Assembly: GCA_942491885.1 (NCBI GenBank)
Contig: CALOCQ010000003.1
Coordinates: 62,001-126,000 of the forward strand
Length of the DNA stretch: 64,000 nt
DNA from: CALBPI01 sp942491885
GTDB taxonomy: Bacteria > Pseudomonadota > Gammaproteobacteria > Steroidobacterales > Woeseiaceae
Direction of reading: 5' to 3'
Position numbers and translations under genes: made by a program. Position 1 is the first letter of the stretch. Every line of letters starts with the position of its first letter. Below the pieces are notes generated by a model that was not told where the DNA came from, did no database searches, and was given only the letters and a program-made list of their open reading frames with translations. Positions 51,527 to 59,534 of the stretch are shown in pieces.

Positions 51527-53149
51527 TCAGATCCTTGCGATACCGAAGCTGTTTGGAGTCGTCGTACGCGCACGCGCCTCACGCACGGTCTCCAGCATGA
51601 AGCCCAGCGCGCGTCGCGTGTCGCGCGGATCGATCATGCCATCGTCGAGCATGTGCCCGGACGTATAAAAAGCATCCGACTGGCCATCGAATAACGCTGC
51701 CAGTTGCTGCTCCTGCGCCGCTATGACGTTGTCGTCGATGTCGTGACCTTTCGCTTTCGCCGCGCCGCGGGCAACCATCGACATTGTCTTGGCCGCCTGC
51801 TCGCCGCCCATCACGCCGGTGCTGGCATTTGGCCAGGTCATCAGCATGTCGGGGTTCATGCCGCGACCGCACATGCCGTAGTTGCCGGCACCGTAGCTCG
51901 CGCCAATGTTGAGCGTCAGCCGCGGCACGCTTAGATTCGTTACCGCCTGGATCATTTTCGAGCCATGCTTGATCATGCCGCCTTGCTCGTACTTCTTGCC
52001 GACCAGATAGCCGGTCGTGTTCTGCAGGAAAATGACCGGCAATTGCGACTGATCGCAGAGCTGTAAGAATTGCGTGATCTTGCCGGCGCCGTTCGGATCA
52101 ATGGGACCGTTGTTGGACACAATGCCGCAACCAAGGCCGTAGATATCCGCTTGCACACAAACACTGCTGACGCCGTAATCCGGTTTAAAATTAAGCAGAT
52201 CCGAGTCATCGACAACACGCGCGATCACTTCGTGCACATCGTAAGGTTTGCGATAGTCGACCGGCACAATGCCGGCGATTTCGTCGGCGTCGAGGCGGGG
52301 CTCGGCGAAGCTGCGCCTGGCGGCAGGCGTTACCCGCGTGTTCCAGTGCAGTCGCTGCACAATCTCGCGCCCGATGCGCAGCGCATGTGCGTCATCATCG
52401 GCGAGGTATTCGACCAGCCCGGAGACCTCGGCATGCATCCTGGCGCCACCGAGTTCCTCGTCGGTTGCGATTTCACCGGTTGCCGCTTTCAACAATGGCG
52501 GCCCGGCCAGGAACGCTTTCGCGCGATCGCGCACGGCGACCACGTAATCGCTCATGCCGGGCATGTAGGCACCGCCTGCGGTCGACGAGCCGTGCAACAA
52601 ATTAATAACCGGGATACCGGCCGCACTCAGTCTTGCCAGATTGGCGAAAAACGTACCGCCTTTTACAAAGCCGCCGACGGTATATTGCATCAGATTGGCG
52701 CCCGCGCTTTCGACCAGGTGCACGAACGGCAGTTTTTGCGCCAGTGCGATTTCCTGCGCGCGGAATACGCGATAGGCGGTCGGTTCAGTCAACGAGCCCG
52801 CCTGAATGCCACTGTCGCTGACCGACAACATACAACGCACGCCTTCGATAAAGCCGATGCCGACGATTACGTTGCCGCCCGGCAAGGACTTGTCCGCGTT
52901 GCTCGTGTCATGCAGGTAACCGGCGAGATTGCCGATGCTCAGGAACGGCATTCCGGGGTCCAGCAAACCGGCGAGGCGCTCGCGCGGCGTCAGCTGGCCG
53001 CGCGCCTCGAAGCGTTCGCGACGCTGCTCCGAGCGCAGTGCGCCGCGCTGATTGAGCTCGGCGAGTTTGTCGACCAACGCCAACATGTCCTGGCGGTTGC
53101 GTGCGTAGTTATCGCTGCTCGTATCGAGCTTACTGCGGAAAACCGCCAT
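51527..53149 (-). CDS. Acyl-CoA carboxylase carboxyltransferase (beta) subunit
   Basis: A 540-residue beta subunit like methylcrotonyl- and geranyl-CoA carboxylases. The N-terminal crotonase half contains QLTPRERLAGLLDPGMPFLSIGNLAGYLHD and LLHGSSTAGGAYMPGMSDYVV; the C-terminal half has PVIFLQNTTGYLVGKKYEQGG and NIGASYGAGNYGMCGRGMNP. The start is ATG 53147-53149 with AAGGA upstream; it overlaps the AtuA-like gene stop. The pocket residues that separate geranyl- from methylcrotonyl-CoA enzymes cannot be judged by eye, so the substrate is open. Confidence 0.94.
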   Translation of the reverse strand: MAVFRSKLDTSSDNYARNRQDMLALVDKLAELNQRGALRSEQRRERFEARGQLTPRERLAGLLDPGMPFLSIGNLAGYLHDTSNADKSLPGGNVIVGIGFIEGVRCMLSVSDSGIQAGSLTEPTAYRVFRAQEIALAQKLPFVHLVESAGANLMQYTVGGFVKGGTFFANLARLSAAGIPVINLLHGSSTAGGAYMPGMSDYVVAVRDRAKAFLAGPPLLKAATGEIATDEELGGARMHAEVSGLVEYLADDDAHALRIGREIVQRLHWNTRVTPAARRSFAEPRLDADEIAGIVPVDYRKPYDVHEVIARVVDDSDLLNFKPDYGVSSVCVQADIYGLGCGIVSNNGPIDPNGAGKITQFLQLCDQSQLPVIFLQNTTGYLVGKKYEQGGMIKHGSKMIQAVTNLSVPRLTLNIGASYGAGNYGMCGRGMNPDMLMTWPNASTGVMGGEQAAKTMSMVARGAAKAKGHDIDDNVIAAQEQQLAALFDGQSDAFYTSGHMLDDGMIDPRDTRRALGFMLETVREARARTTTPNSFGIARI

Positions 53150-54939
53150 CAAATATCCTTCATCATGTGTTCGGGTACCCGGATCGATGTTTCGAGTAGT
53201 AGTTGTGCATAGCCTTTGCCTTGCGGATCGTTACGCAAACTTGCGATGCCGCCGCCGCCGAGAACGTCGTGCAAAACGAAATTCACTGCGTGGATACCCG
53301 GTAAATAATAGCGCTCGACCGGTGCTTCGGTGAAATGAGCGAAGCGCTCGCCGACGATTCGTTCGGTCAGGTCGTTCCAGATGTAGGGCAGGAATTGTGC
53401 CTGGCGCGCGATGATGCCGACATTGGCCTTGTCGCCTTTGTCGCCGCTGCGCCCCCAGGCGAGCTCGATCAGTTTGACGAGTAGCATCGGCTGGTCGCGG
53501 TCTTCGATTTTTTCAGGTCTGGGGCGTCGCAGCGCACCGCTGTCAAAAGGCTGGCCCGCTACCGGATGGAAGCTACGCTGTTCGCCGTCGCAGTCGATCG
53601 TAATGGCGAGCTTGTGCTTGTCGAGCAGAAACGAAAACAGGCGCACGACGGGAGACGGTTTCGGTCTCGCGCCGGCGAATCCGGTTAGCCCGGGCGGGCT
53701 GGCCAATGCCGCGCCGATCACTTCCTGCAACAGAACCTTTATGCCGCCGGCCTGAGGGTGGCGTGCGGCCACTTTGAGCAGTACCTCGCGCGAGCCGTGC
53801 ATCTCACGCATCTCGCCGTAGTGGCTCTCGTCACCGATCAACTCGACCAGCGTATCGGAGAATTCGCCGAGCCCCTCGCGCTGCAGTCGTTCGCTGGCGC
53901 GTCGCAGCGCGGCCTTGGCAAACGCGCGTGCCTTACGATCGGCATCACGCCCGTAAAACAGCAAGGTCTGACCGCTGCGAAAGCCGTCAGCAAACGTTGC
54001 GCTGACCTTATAGGTGTCGGTCGGCGCGTAGCCTTTCGCGCCGCTGACGCTGATCTTGTCCTTGCCGAGCTCGGTTAGCGTTATCCCGGTGAAGTCGCAG
54101 ACGACATCGGGCAACACATAGGCTTGCGGGTCGCCGACCTCATAAAGCAGTTGTTCGGCAACGGTGCCGATGCTGACCATGCCGCCCGTGTCGGCCGGCT
54201 TGCGACACACGAACGAGCCATCCGAATGCACTTCGGCGATCGGGTAGCCGATATTGTGCATCGACTCCGCGACCAGCTCCCAGTCGGTGAAATTACCGCC
54301 GGTTGCCTGCGGCCCGCATTCAAGAATGTGACCGGCAACACTGCCGCCGGCCAGCGCATCGTAGTCCTCGGGTTGCCAGCGGAACTCGTGAATACAGGCG
54401 CCCAGCGTGACGGCGCTGTCGACCACTCGGCCTGTGATGACGATGTCGGCACCCATATCGAGTGCCGCGGCAATCGGGAATGCGCCAAGGTAGGCGTTGA
54501 CGCTGGCGATACGGCGTGAATCCGGCAGTAACTCGCCGGAGAACATTTCCTTTACGTTCTTGAAATCGTCGAGGCGGTCCAGCAAATCATCGCCGCTGAC
54601 TACGGCGACCTTGAGATTAAGGCCCTGTTGCTCGACCAGTGCGCGCACGGCGCGCGCGCACGCCTGCGGATTGACGCCGCCGGCGTTGGAAATAACACGC
54701 ACGCCTTGTTGCGCAATCTGCGCGAGATTCGGCGCGAGGACGGCACTGACGAAATCGGCTGCATAGCCGTATTCCGGATCGGCCGCACGGGCACGCGCCA
54801 TGATCGACATGGTGATTTCGGCGAGATAGTCGTAGACGAGATAGTCGAGCTGACCGTCACCCAGCAGTTGCGCTGTCGATGACGCTGTCTCTCCCCAGAA
54901 ACCGCTGGCGCCGCCTATCGTGACTGTTTTTTCTGCCAT
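53149..54939 (-). CDS. AtuA-family (DUF1446) acyclic terpene utilisation-like protein
   Basis: A 596-residue protein. The N-terminal 440 residues match AtuA/DUF1446: VTIGGASGFWGETASSTAQLLGDGQLDYLVYDYLAEITM, RVISNAGGVNPQACARAV and GADIVITGRVVDSAVTLG. The C-terminal 110 residues are the ferredoxin-like AtuA extension with LIELAWGRSGDKGDKANVGIIAR and ERYYLPGIHAVNFVL. AtuA is essential for citronellol/geraniol degradation in Pseudomonas, but its reaction is unclear. It is the first gene of the carboxylase operon, with AGGGGG before the ATG at 54937-54939. No regulator gene is next to it. Confidence 0.92.
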   Translation of the reverse strand: MAEKTVTIGGASGFWGETASSTAQLLGDGQLDYLVYDYLAEITMSIMARARAADPEYGYAADFVSAVLAPNLAQIAQQGVRVISNAGGVNPQACARAVRALVEQQGLNLKVAVVSGDDLLDRLDDFKNVKEMFSGELLPDSRRIASVNAYLGAFPIAAALDMGADIVITGRVVDSAVTLGACIHEFRWQPEDYDALAGGSVAGHILECGPQATGGNFTDWELVAESMHNIGYPIAEVHSDGSFVCRKPADTGGMVSIGTVAEQLLYEVGDPQAYVLPDVVCDFTGITLTELGKDKISVSGAKGYAPTDTYKVSATFADGFRSGQTLLFYGRDADRKARAFAKAALRRASERLQREGLGEFSDTLVELIGDESHYGEMREMHGSREVLLKVAARHPQAGGIKVLLQEVIGAALASPPGLTGFAGARPKPSPVVRLFSFLLDKHKLAITIDCDGEQRSFHPVAGQPFDSGALRRPRPEKIEDRDQPMLLVKLIELAWGRSGDKGDKANVGIIARQAQFLPYIWNDLTERIVGERFAHFTEAPVERYYLPGIHAVNFVLHDVLGGGGIASLRNDPQGKGYAQLLLETSIRVPEHMMKDI

Positions 54940-55047
54940 TCGTCCCCCTGCCAGTACGATGTGCAAATCGTAGTCTGACTATACCGGTTGTCGGTATGCG
55001 GGAACCAGCCGCGCCGATCGCTGTGATCGGCGCGGCCTTCCGATGAC

Positions 55048-56400
55048 TCAGGCGGTGGAGGCCTTGTTGCGTGAACTGCGACGGCGGCGCTTGGGCGGTG
55101 CGCTGCCGGGTTTGCCGGCGCTGGCCGCGCCTGCACCGGATCGTCCGCCACCGCGTTGCTGACCGCCGTTGCCACCACGCTTCTGGCCGTTGCCGCCGCG
55201 CGGCGCGTTGCCGCGTTGCTGACCGCCGCCGCGTCGCCCGTTGGCGATCGGTTGCGGCTTGGCGTTGCGGTCCGGCTCGAAGCCTTCGATGATTTCGTGT
55301 GGTAGTTCGCGCTTCAGCACGCGCTCGATATCCGCAAGCAGCTTTAGCTCGTCGACACATACGAGTGAACTCGCTTCGCCCTCGGTGCCGGCCCGACCGG
55401 TGCGTCCGATGCGATGCACGTAGTCCTCCGGCACATTCGGCAGCTCGAAGTTCACCACGTGTGGCAGTTCACTGATGTCGATGCCGCGCGCTGCGATGTC
55501 GGTCGCGACCAGTACCTGCAAGTCGCCCGCTTTGAACGCGGCGAGTGCTTTGGTACGCGCCGTCTGGCTCTTGTTACCGTGGATCGCCATCGAAGAGATG
55601 CCATCGGTCTCAAGCTGTTTTGCGAGCCGGTTGGCGCCGTGTTTGGTGCGTGTGAAGACCAGCACCTGGTACCAGTTGTTGTCGCGGATCAGCTTCGACA
55701 GCAATTCGCGCTTGCGATCGCGGTCGACCGGATAGATTTTTTGCGCGACGGTTTCGGCGGCCGCGTTGCGTCGTGCGACTTCAATCATTGCCGGGTTGTC
55801 CAGTAAGCGGTCCGCGAGCGTCTTGATCTCGTTGGAGAAGGTCGCCGAGAACAGCAGGTTCTGACGGGCTGGGGGCAGCAGTTTCAATACACGCTTAATG
55901 TCGTGAATGAAGCCCATATCGAGCATGCGGTCGGCCTCATCGAGCACCAGGATTTCGACGCCTGACAGGTCGAGTGTGCCTTGTTGGACATGGTCGAGAA
56001 GGCGGCCCGGTGTCGCCACCAGGATGTCGACGCGCTTGCGCAGTCGCGCGATCTGCGGGCGGATGTTGACGCCACCGAATATCACCATTGATGTCAGCGG
56101 CAGGTGGCGGCCATAGTCCTGCACGCTTTGCTCAACCTGGGCGGCGAGTTCGCGTGTTGGTGTCAGGATCAGGGCGCGCACGGCGTTCTTGCGACGCGGT
56201 TCGCTGTCGGACAGGCGTTGCAGCATCGGCAATACAAAGCCGGCGGTCTTGCCGGTGCCGGTTTGTGCGCCGGCCAGCAAATCCTTGCCGGTCATTACGG
56301 CGGGGATCGCCTGTTGCTGAATAGGGGTTGGCTTTGAATAGCCGAGCTCACCGACGGCACGAACAAGCGCCTCGGACAAGCCGAAAGAAGAAAATGTCAT
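55048..56400 (-). CDS. rhlE: RhlE-type DEAD-box RNA helicase
   Basis: A 450-residue ATP-dependent helicase used in RNA decay and ribosome assembly. Helicase motifs in order: Q motif SKPTPIQQQAIP, Walker A AQTGTGKTAG, PTRELAAQ, TPGRLLD, DEAD as VLDEADRMLDMGF, SAT (LLFSATF), VATDIAARGID and HRIGRTGRAG. The last 60 residues are a basic low-complexity tail of G, R, N, Q and K, typical of RhlE and used for RNA binding. Start: ATG 56398-56400 with TTGGAAC upstream. The next gene upstream is an RRM protein, a frequent functional neighbour in cold adaptation. Confidence 0.95.
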   Translation of the reverse strand: MTFSSFGLSEALVRAVGELGYSKPTPIQQQAIPAVMTGKDLLAGAQTGTGKTAGFVLPMLQRLSDSEPRRKNAVRALILTPTRELAAQVEQSVQDYGRHLPLTSMVIFGGVNIRPQIARLRKRVDILVATPGRLLDHVQQGTLDLSGVEILVLDEADRMLDMGFIHDIKRVLKLLPPARQNLLFSATFSNEIKTLADRLLDNPAMIEVARRNAAAETVAQKIYPVDRDRKRELLSKLIRDNNWYQVLVFTRTKHGANRLAKQLETDGISSMAIHGNKSQTARTKALAAFKAGDLQVLVATDIAARGIDISELPHVVNFELPNVPEDYVHRIGRTGRAGTEGEASSLVCVDELKLLADIERVLKRELPHEIIEGFEPDRNAKPQPIANGRRGGGQQRGNAPRGGNGQKRGGNGGQQRGGGRSGAGAASAGKPGSAPPKRRRRSSRNKASTA

Positions 56401-56556
56401 GGAGTGTTCCAAGTGTGATTCACATGCCGGGCGAAGCCGCGGCCAGTCTCAGTGAATCAAAAAAGTAGCCAGAATTGGCTGGCGGAAAAGGACTGGATCG
56501 TCTCCGCGCGGGGTGAGCGTAACAGAACGGCGCCGCAACGTCCGGTTTTTGTGCAC

Positions 56557-56586
56557 AAAAAAAAGCCCGGCCGAGGCCGGGCTTTT
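56557..56586 (-). terminator. Rho-independent terminator of the RRM gene
   Basis: Stem AGCCCGGCC (56564-56572) and GGCCGGGCT (56575-56583), extended by A-T pairs; the A-run at 56557-56564 gives T residues on the minus strand. It follows the RRM gene stop by about 26 bases. Confidence 0.93.
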
Positions 56587-56611
56587 CTAGGCTGTCAGCT
56601 AGAAGCTGCGC

Positions 56612-56932
56612 TTACCAGCGGTTGCCACCGCCACCGCCGCCGCCGCCGCCGTAGCCACCGCCGCCACCACCGCCAGTACGCGGTGCACGCGGACGTGCTT
56701 CGTTAACAGTGATCTGACGGTTATCCATGCTGGTGCCGTTCAGTTCATCAATCGCTTTTTCAGCTTCTGAATCGCTGGACATTTCCACGAAACCGAAGCC
56801 TTTGCTGCGACCGGTGTCGCGGTCGCTGATTACGATTGCTGAATCAACAGTACCGAACGCAGAAAATGCGTCTTGCAGTGCTTGCTGGTCAACGGAATAC
56901 GGCAAATTGCCGACATATAGTTTTTTACCCAT
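56612..56932 (-). CDS. RNA-binding protein with one RRM and a glycine-rich tail
   Basis: A 106-residue protein with a single RNA recognition motif: RNP2 is KLYVGNLPY at residues 4-12, and RNP1 is SKGFGFVEM near residue 44. The domain ends at about residue 80 (ITVNEARPRAP) and is followed by a Gly/Tyr-rich tail and NRW. This is the form of cold-inducible bacterial RRM proteins that bind single-stranded RNA. CTTAAGGAGG precedes the ATG. Upstream there are about 180 bases before the nearest promoter-like sequence, a length consistent with a leader that could control expression. Confidence 0.95.
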   Translation of the reverse strand: MGKKLYVGNLPYSVDQQALQDAFSAFGTVDSAIVISDRDTGRSKGFGFVEMSSDSEAEKAIDELNGTSMDNRQITVNEARPRAPRTGGGGGGGYGGGGGGGGGNRW

Positions 56933-57196
56933 TGTGAAACCTCCTTAAGGCTCGTCGTTCGCTCAAGAGGATTCAGGCACCATGCCGGGAACTCGGTCGA
57001 AGCGATCTATTCAGGGGACGAACCGGTTGCGTTAGGTCCCCACAACTAAAAGACCGGCTAGGTGCCAGTCTATGGTTTGCAGATGCTTTCGCAGCTTGTT
57101 CGTCGGGGATAGTATACCGCGAATGAAGTTTGCAAACGCAATCTTTTCCGTGAAATTTAATAAAACTGCAATGTGGCGCCGAATGCGCCCTACGGC
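56933..57196. other. Long leader region upstream of the RRM gene
   Basis: 264 bases without a gene. Contents: the strong ribosome-binding site near 56945, several short inverted segments such as the CCGGCTAGGTGCCAG area, and an AT-richer part near 57110-57170 that could carry the promoter. No specific riboswitch or cold-shock element was recognised. Confidence 0.4.
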
Positions 57197-58732
57197 TCAG
57201 GACTTGCCTAATTGCTCACGCAGCTCGAATTTCAGGACCTTGCCGGCCGGGTTACGGGGTAGTGCCGCGACCTGATGCAAATGCAGCGGAAGCTTGTAGC
57301 GCGCGAGCTTGCCGTCACAGAAATCACGCAGCTCTTTGATCGTCAGCGTGCTGCCGTCGTTCAGCGCCACGACCGCGGTTACCGCTTCGCCCCATTTTTC
57401 ATCGGGCAGGCCGATGACGGCGACTTCGCGGATCGAGACGTGTTCGAACAGGACGCTTTCGACTTCTGCCGGGTAGACGTTCTCGCCGCCGGTGATCACC
57501 ATGTCCTTGACGCGGTCGCTGATGAACAGGAATCCGTCATCGTCCATATAGCCTGCGTCACCGGTGTGAAACCAGCCACGATTGTCGATTGCCTCGGCGG
57601 TCGCTTGCGGCTTGTTCCAGTAGCCCTTCATCAGGTTCGGGCCGCGGAACAGGATTTCGCCGACTTCGCCCGGCGCCAGCGAGTCGCCGTTCGCATCGGC
57701 AATGCGCACCTCACCCATGATGTTCGCCTTGCCCGCCGAGCCCATTTTACTTTCGAGATGTTCGCTGGTCAGGAAGCTGACGAACGGTGATGTTTCGGTC
57801 AGGCCATAACCCTGGTTCAGCGCGACGTCGCGCTTGCTGTAGATGTCGAGCAACGACCTGGGCACCGGTGCCGCGCCGACGATCAGCATGCGCAAAGATG
57901 ACAGGTCAGTGTCGGCAAATGCCGGTTGTTGCGCCATGAACAGGAACATTGCCGGCGCGCCGAACATCGTCGTGCATTGGTAGCGCTCGATGTCGACCAA
58001 TGACTGTTTCGCGTCGAAGCCGCGATGCAGGACGACGCAACAGCCGTTTTGCAACGAGCCCAGCATGGTCACGTTGAGCCCGCCGATGTGAAACAGCGGG
58101 GCGGCGACTAGCGTGATGTCTTCTTTGTGAATCGAAATGTCGAGCCCGGACGACAGGTTGTTCCACAACAGGTTGCCGTGGGTCAGCATCGCGCCCTTGG
58201 GGCGGCCGGTCGTGCCGGACGTGTACATGATGACGGCGGTGTCGTGTTGGCCGGCGCTGACCAGCATGTCGAGCGGCTGGTGTGACTCGATCAGCGTGTC
58301 GATGTGCAGCCAGCCGTCTTGGGCAGACTCCGCGGCGACAAAGTTGCGACAGGTCAGGCGTGCACGCACCGGCTCGACGACCGGGCGTAATGTATCGTCG
58401 ACGACCAGCGTGTGAATGCCCGCGTCGTTAATAATGTAGGTCAGCTCTTCGCCGGTCAGGCGGAAGTTCAGCGGCACGAAAATCGCACCGAGCGTCCAGG
58501 CCGCAATCATCGTTTCGATGAATTGCGGGTGGTTGACACCGACATAGCCGACGCGGTCGCCGCTGCACACGCCCTGTGCCTGCAGCGCGGCGGCGAGCCG
58601 CCAGACGCGACCGGCAAGCTCGCTGTAGGTTTGCGCATTGTCCTCGAAAACGAGGGCGCGGGTGTCCGGGTTGGCCTCGCCACGACGAAGAATGATGGAT
58701 GCGAGATTGTATTCGATTTGCGGTCTGTGCAT
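57197..58732 (-). CDS. AMP-binding acyl-CoA ligase (fatty acid/aryl-CoA synthetase)
   Basis: A 511-residue adenylate-forming enzyme that activates a carboxylic acid as acyl-AMP and then acyl-CoA. The P-loop reads MYTSGTTGRPKGAMLTHGNLL near residue 166. Other motifs are NQGYGLTETSPF (A5), GWFHTGDAGYMDDDGFLFISDRVKDMVITGGENVYP (A7-A8) and the catalytic lysine in PRNPAGKVLKFELRE near the end. The start is ATG 58730-58732 (GGGGGGAATCC upstream); the longer frame is rejected. It is divergent from the GbsR-type regulator gene and could be regulated by it. Substrate unknown, but it may activate the acid processed by the upstream acyl-CoA genes. Confidence 0.94.
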   Translation of the reverse strand: MHRPQIEYNLASIILRRGEANPDTRALVFEDNAQTYSELAGRVWRLAAALQAQGVCSGDRVGYVGVNHPQFIETMIAAWTLGAIFVPLNFRLTGEELTYIINDAGIHTLVVDDTLRPVVEPVRARLTCRNFVAAESAQDGWLHIDTLIESHQPLDMLVSAGQHDTAVIMYTSGTTGRPKGAMLTHGNLLWNNLSSGLDISIHKEDITLVAAPLFHIGGLNVTMLGSLQNGCCVVLHRGFDAKQSLVDIERYQCTTMFGAPAMFLFMAQQPAFADTDLSSLRMLIVGAAPVPRSLLDIYSKRDVALNQGYGLTETSPFVSFLTSEHLESKMGSAGKANIMGEVRIADANGDSLAPGEVGEILFRGPNLMKGYWNKPQATAEAIDNRGWFHTGDAGYMDDDGFLFISDRVKDMVITGGENVYPAEVESVLFEHVSIREVAVIGLPDEKWGEAVTAVVALNDGSTLTIKELRDFCDGKLARYKLPLHLHQVAALPRNPAGKVLKFELREQLGKS

Positions 58733-58927
58733 GGATTCCCCCCGAATCAATTGCCTAACGCTGGGCATTGATAGTACAGAAAAAACAGAAGCGTCATTAG
58801 TCGGCGCAACCGAAGCTGCGATCAGGAAGGACTGGTGGTTGGTCCGCGCCGGTGCCGCTAAGCTTTCGGCTGCGTGATGAGAGTCACGAAACCGTGCAAA
58901 TAGATGTCCCCGCGCATCGCTGCGCAG

Positions 58928-58968
58928 TATAATTTCACTTCTTTCAGTAATTATTGAAATCGATGAAA
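58928..58968 (+). promoter_or_regulatory. TATAAT promoter with nested palindromic operator candidate
   Basis: A perfect -10 (TATAAT, 58928-58933) is followed by TTTCA (58933-58937), four bases, TTTCA (58942-58946), eight bases, TGAAA (58955-58959), four bases, TGAAA (58964-58968). The two TTTCA/TGAAA pairs are symmetric about one centre and reach into the start codon of the regulator gene. The inner 18 bases match their reverse complement at 16 of 18 positions. No good -35 is seen. Confidence 0.55.
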
Positions 58969-59520
58969 ACGACGGCATATCAACAATCGTTCATCTTGCA
59001 CTTTGGTGAGATGGGCAGCCGCTGGGGCATTAATCGCACCGTGGGACAGATGTACGCGTTGCTGTACGTCAGCGCGTCGCCGATGAACGCCGATCAGATC
59101 ACCGAGGCACTGGGTGTCTCGCGCTCTAACACCAGTATGGCGCTGAAGGAGCTGCAGGCCTGGCAGTTGGTTCGCCTCCAGCATCTTCCCGACGACCGGC
59201 GTGACTACTTCTCTGCGCCGGACGATATCTGGGAGATTTTCAGGACGCTGATGGCCGAGCGGCGCAAGCGCGAAATCGAGCCGACGATGTCGATGATTCG
59301 CGGTGCGCTGATGACACAACAGACCGACCCTGCCGACGTTTATGCCGAGCAGCGATTGTCGGAAATGCTCGGTCTGATCGAGCTGGTTACCGGTTGGCTT
59401 GACGATATGGTTGAGCTGGACCAGAAAACCGCGGTCAAGCTGATGAAGCTTGGCGGCGGTGTGCAAAAGCTTTTGGGTAGTACGAAGAAATTTACGAAGA
59501 AGTCTCAAGCATTGGGCTGA
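58963..59520 (+). CDS. GbsR/MarR-family transcriptional regulator
   Basis: A 185-residue regulator from ATG 58963; a TTG nine bases upstream is an alternative. It is GbsR-like: HFGEMGSRWGINRTVGQMYALLYVSASP in the first 45 residues, a winged helix-turn-helix SADQIT-like segment (MNADQITEALGVSRSNTSMALKELQAWQLVRLQ), then DDIWEIFRTLMAERRKREIEP and a dimerisation helix. GbsR proteins often repress osmoprotectant or redox genes. A nested palindrome covers its own start, which suggests autoregulation. The cydAB genes begin 14 bases after its stop and are likely in the same operon. Confidence 0.9.
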   Translation: MKTTAYQQSFILHFGEMGSRWGINRTVGQMYALLYVSASPMNADQITEALGVSRSNTSMALKELQAWQLVRLQHLPDDRRDYFSAPDDIWEIFRTLMAERRKREIEPTMSMIRGALMTQQTDPADVYAEQRLSEMLGLIELVTGWLDDMVELDQKTAVKLMKLGGGVQKLLGSTKKFTKKSQALG

Positions 59521-59534
59521 GGCGTTAAGGAGAA

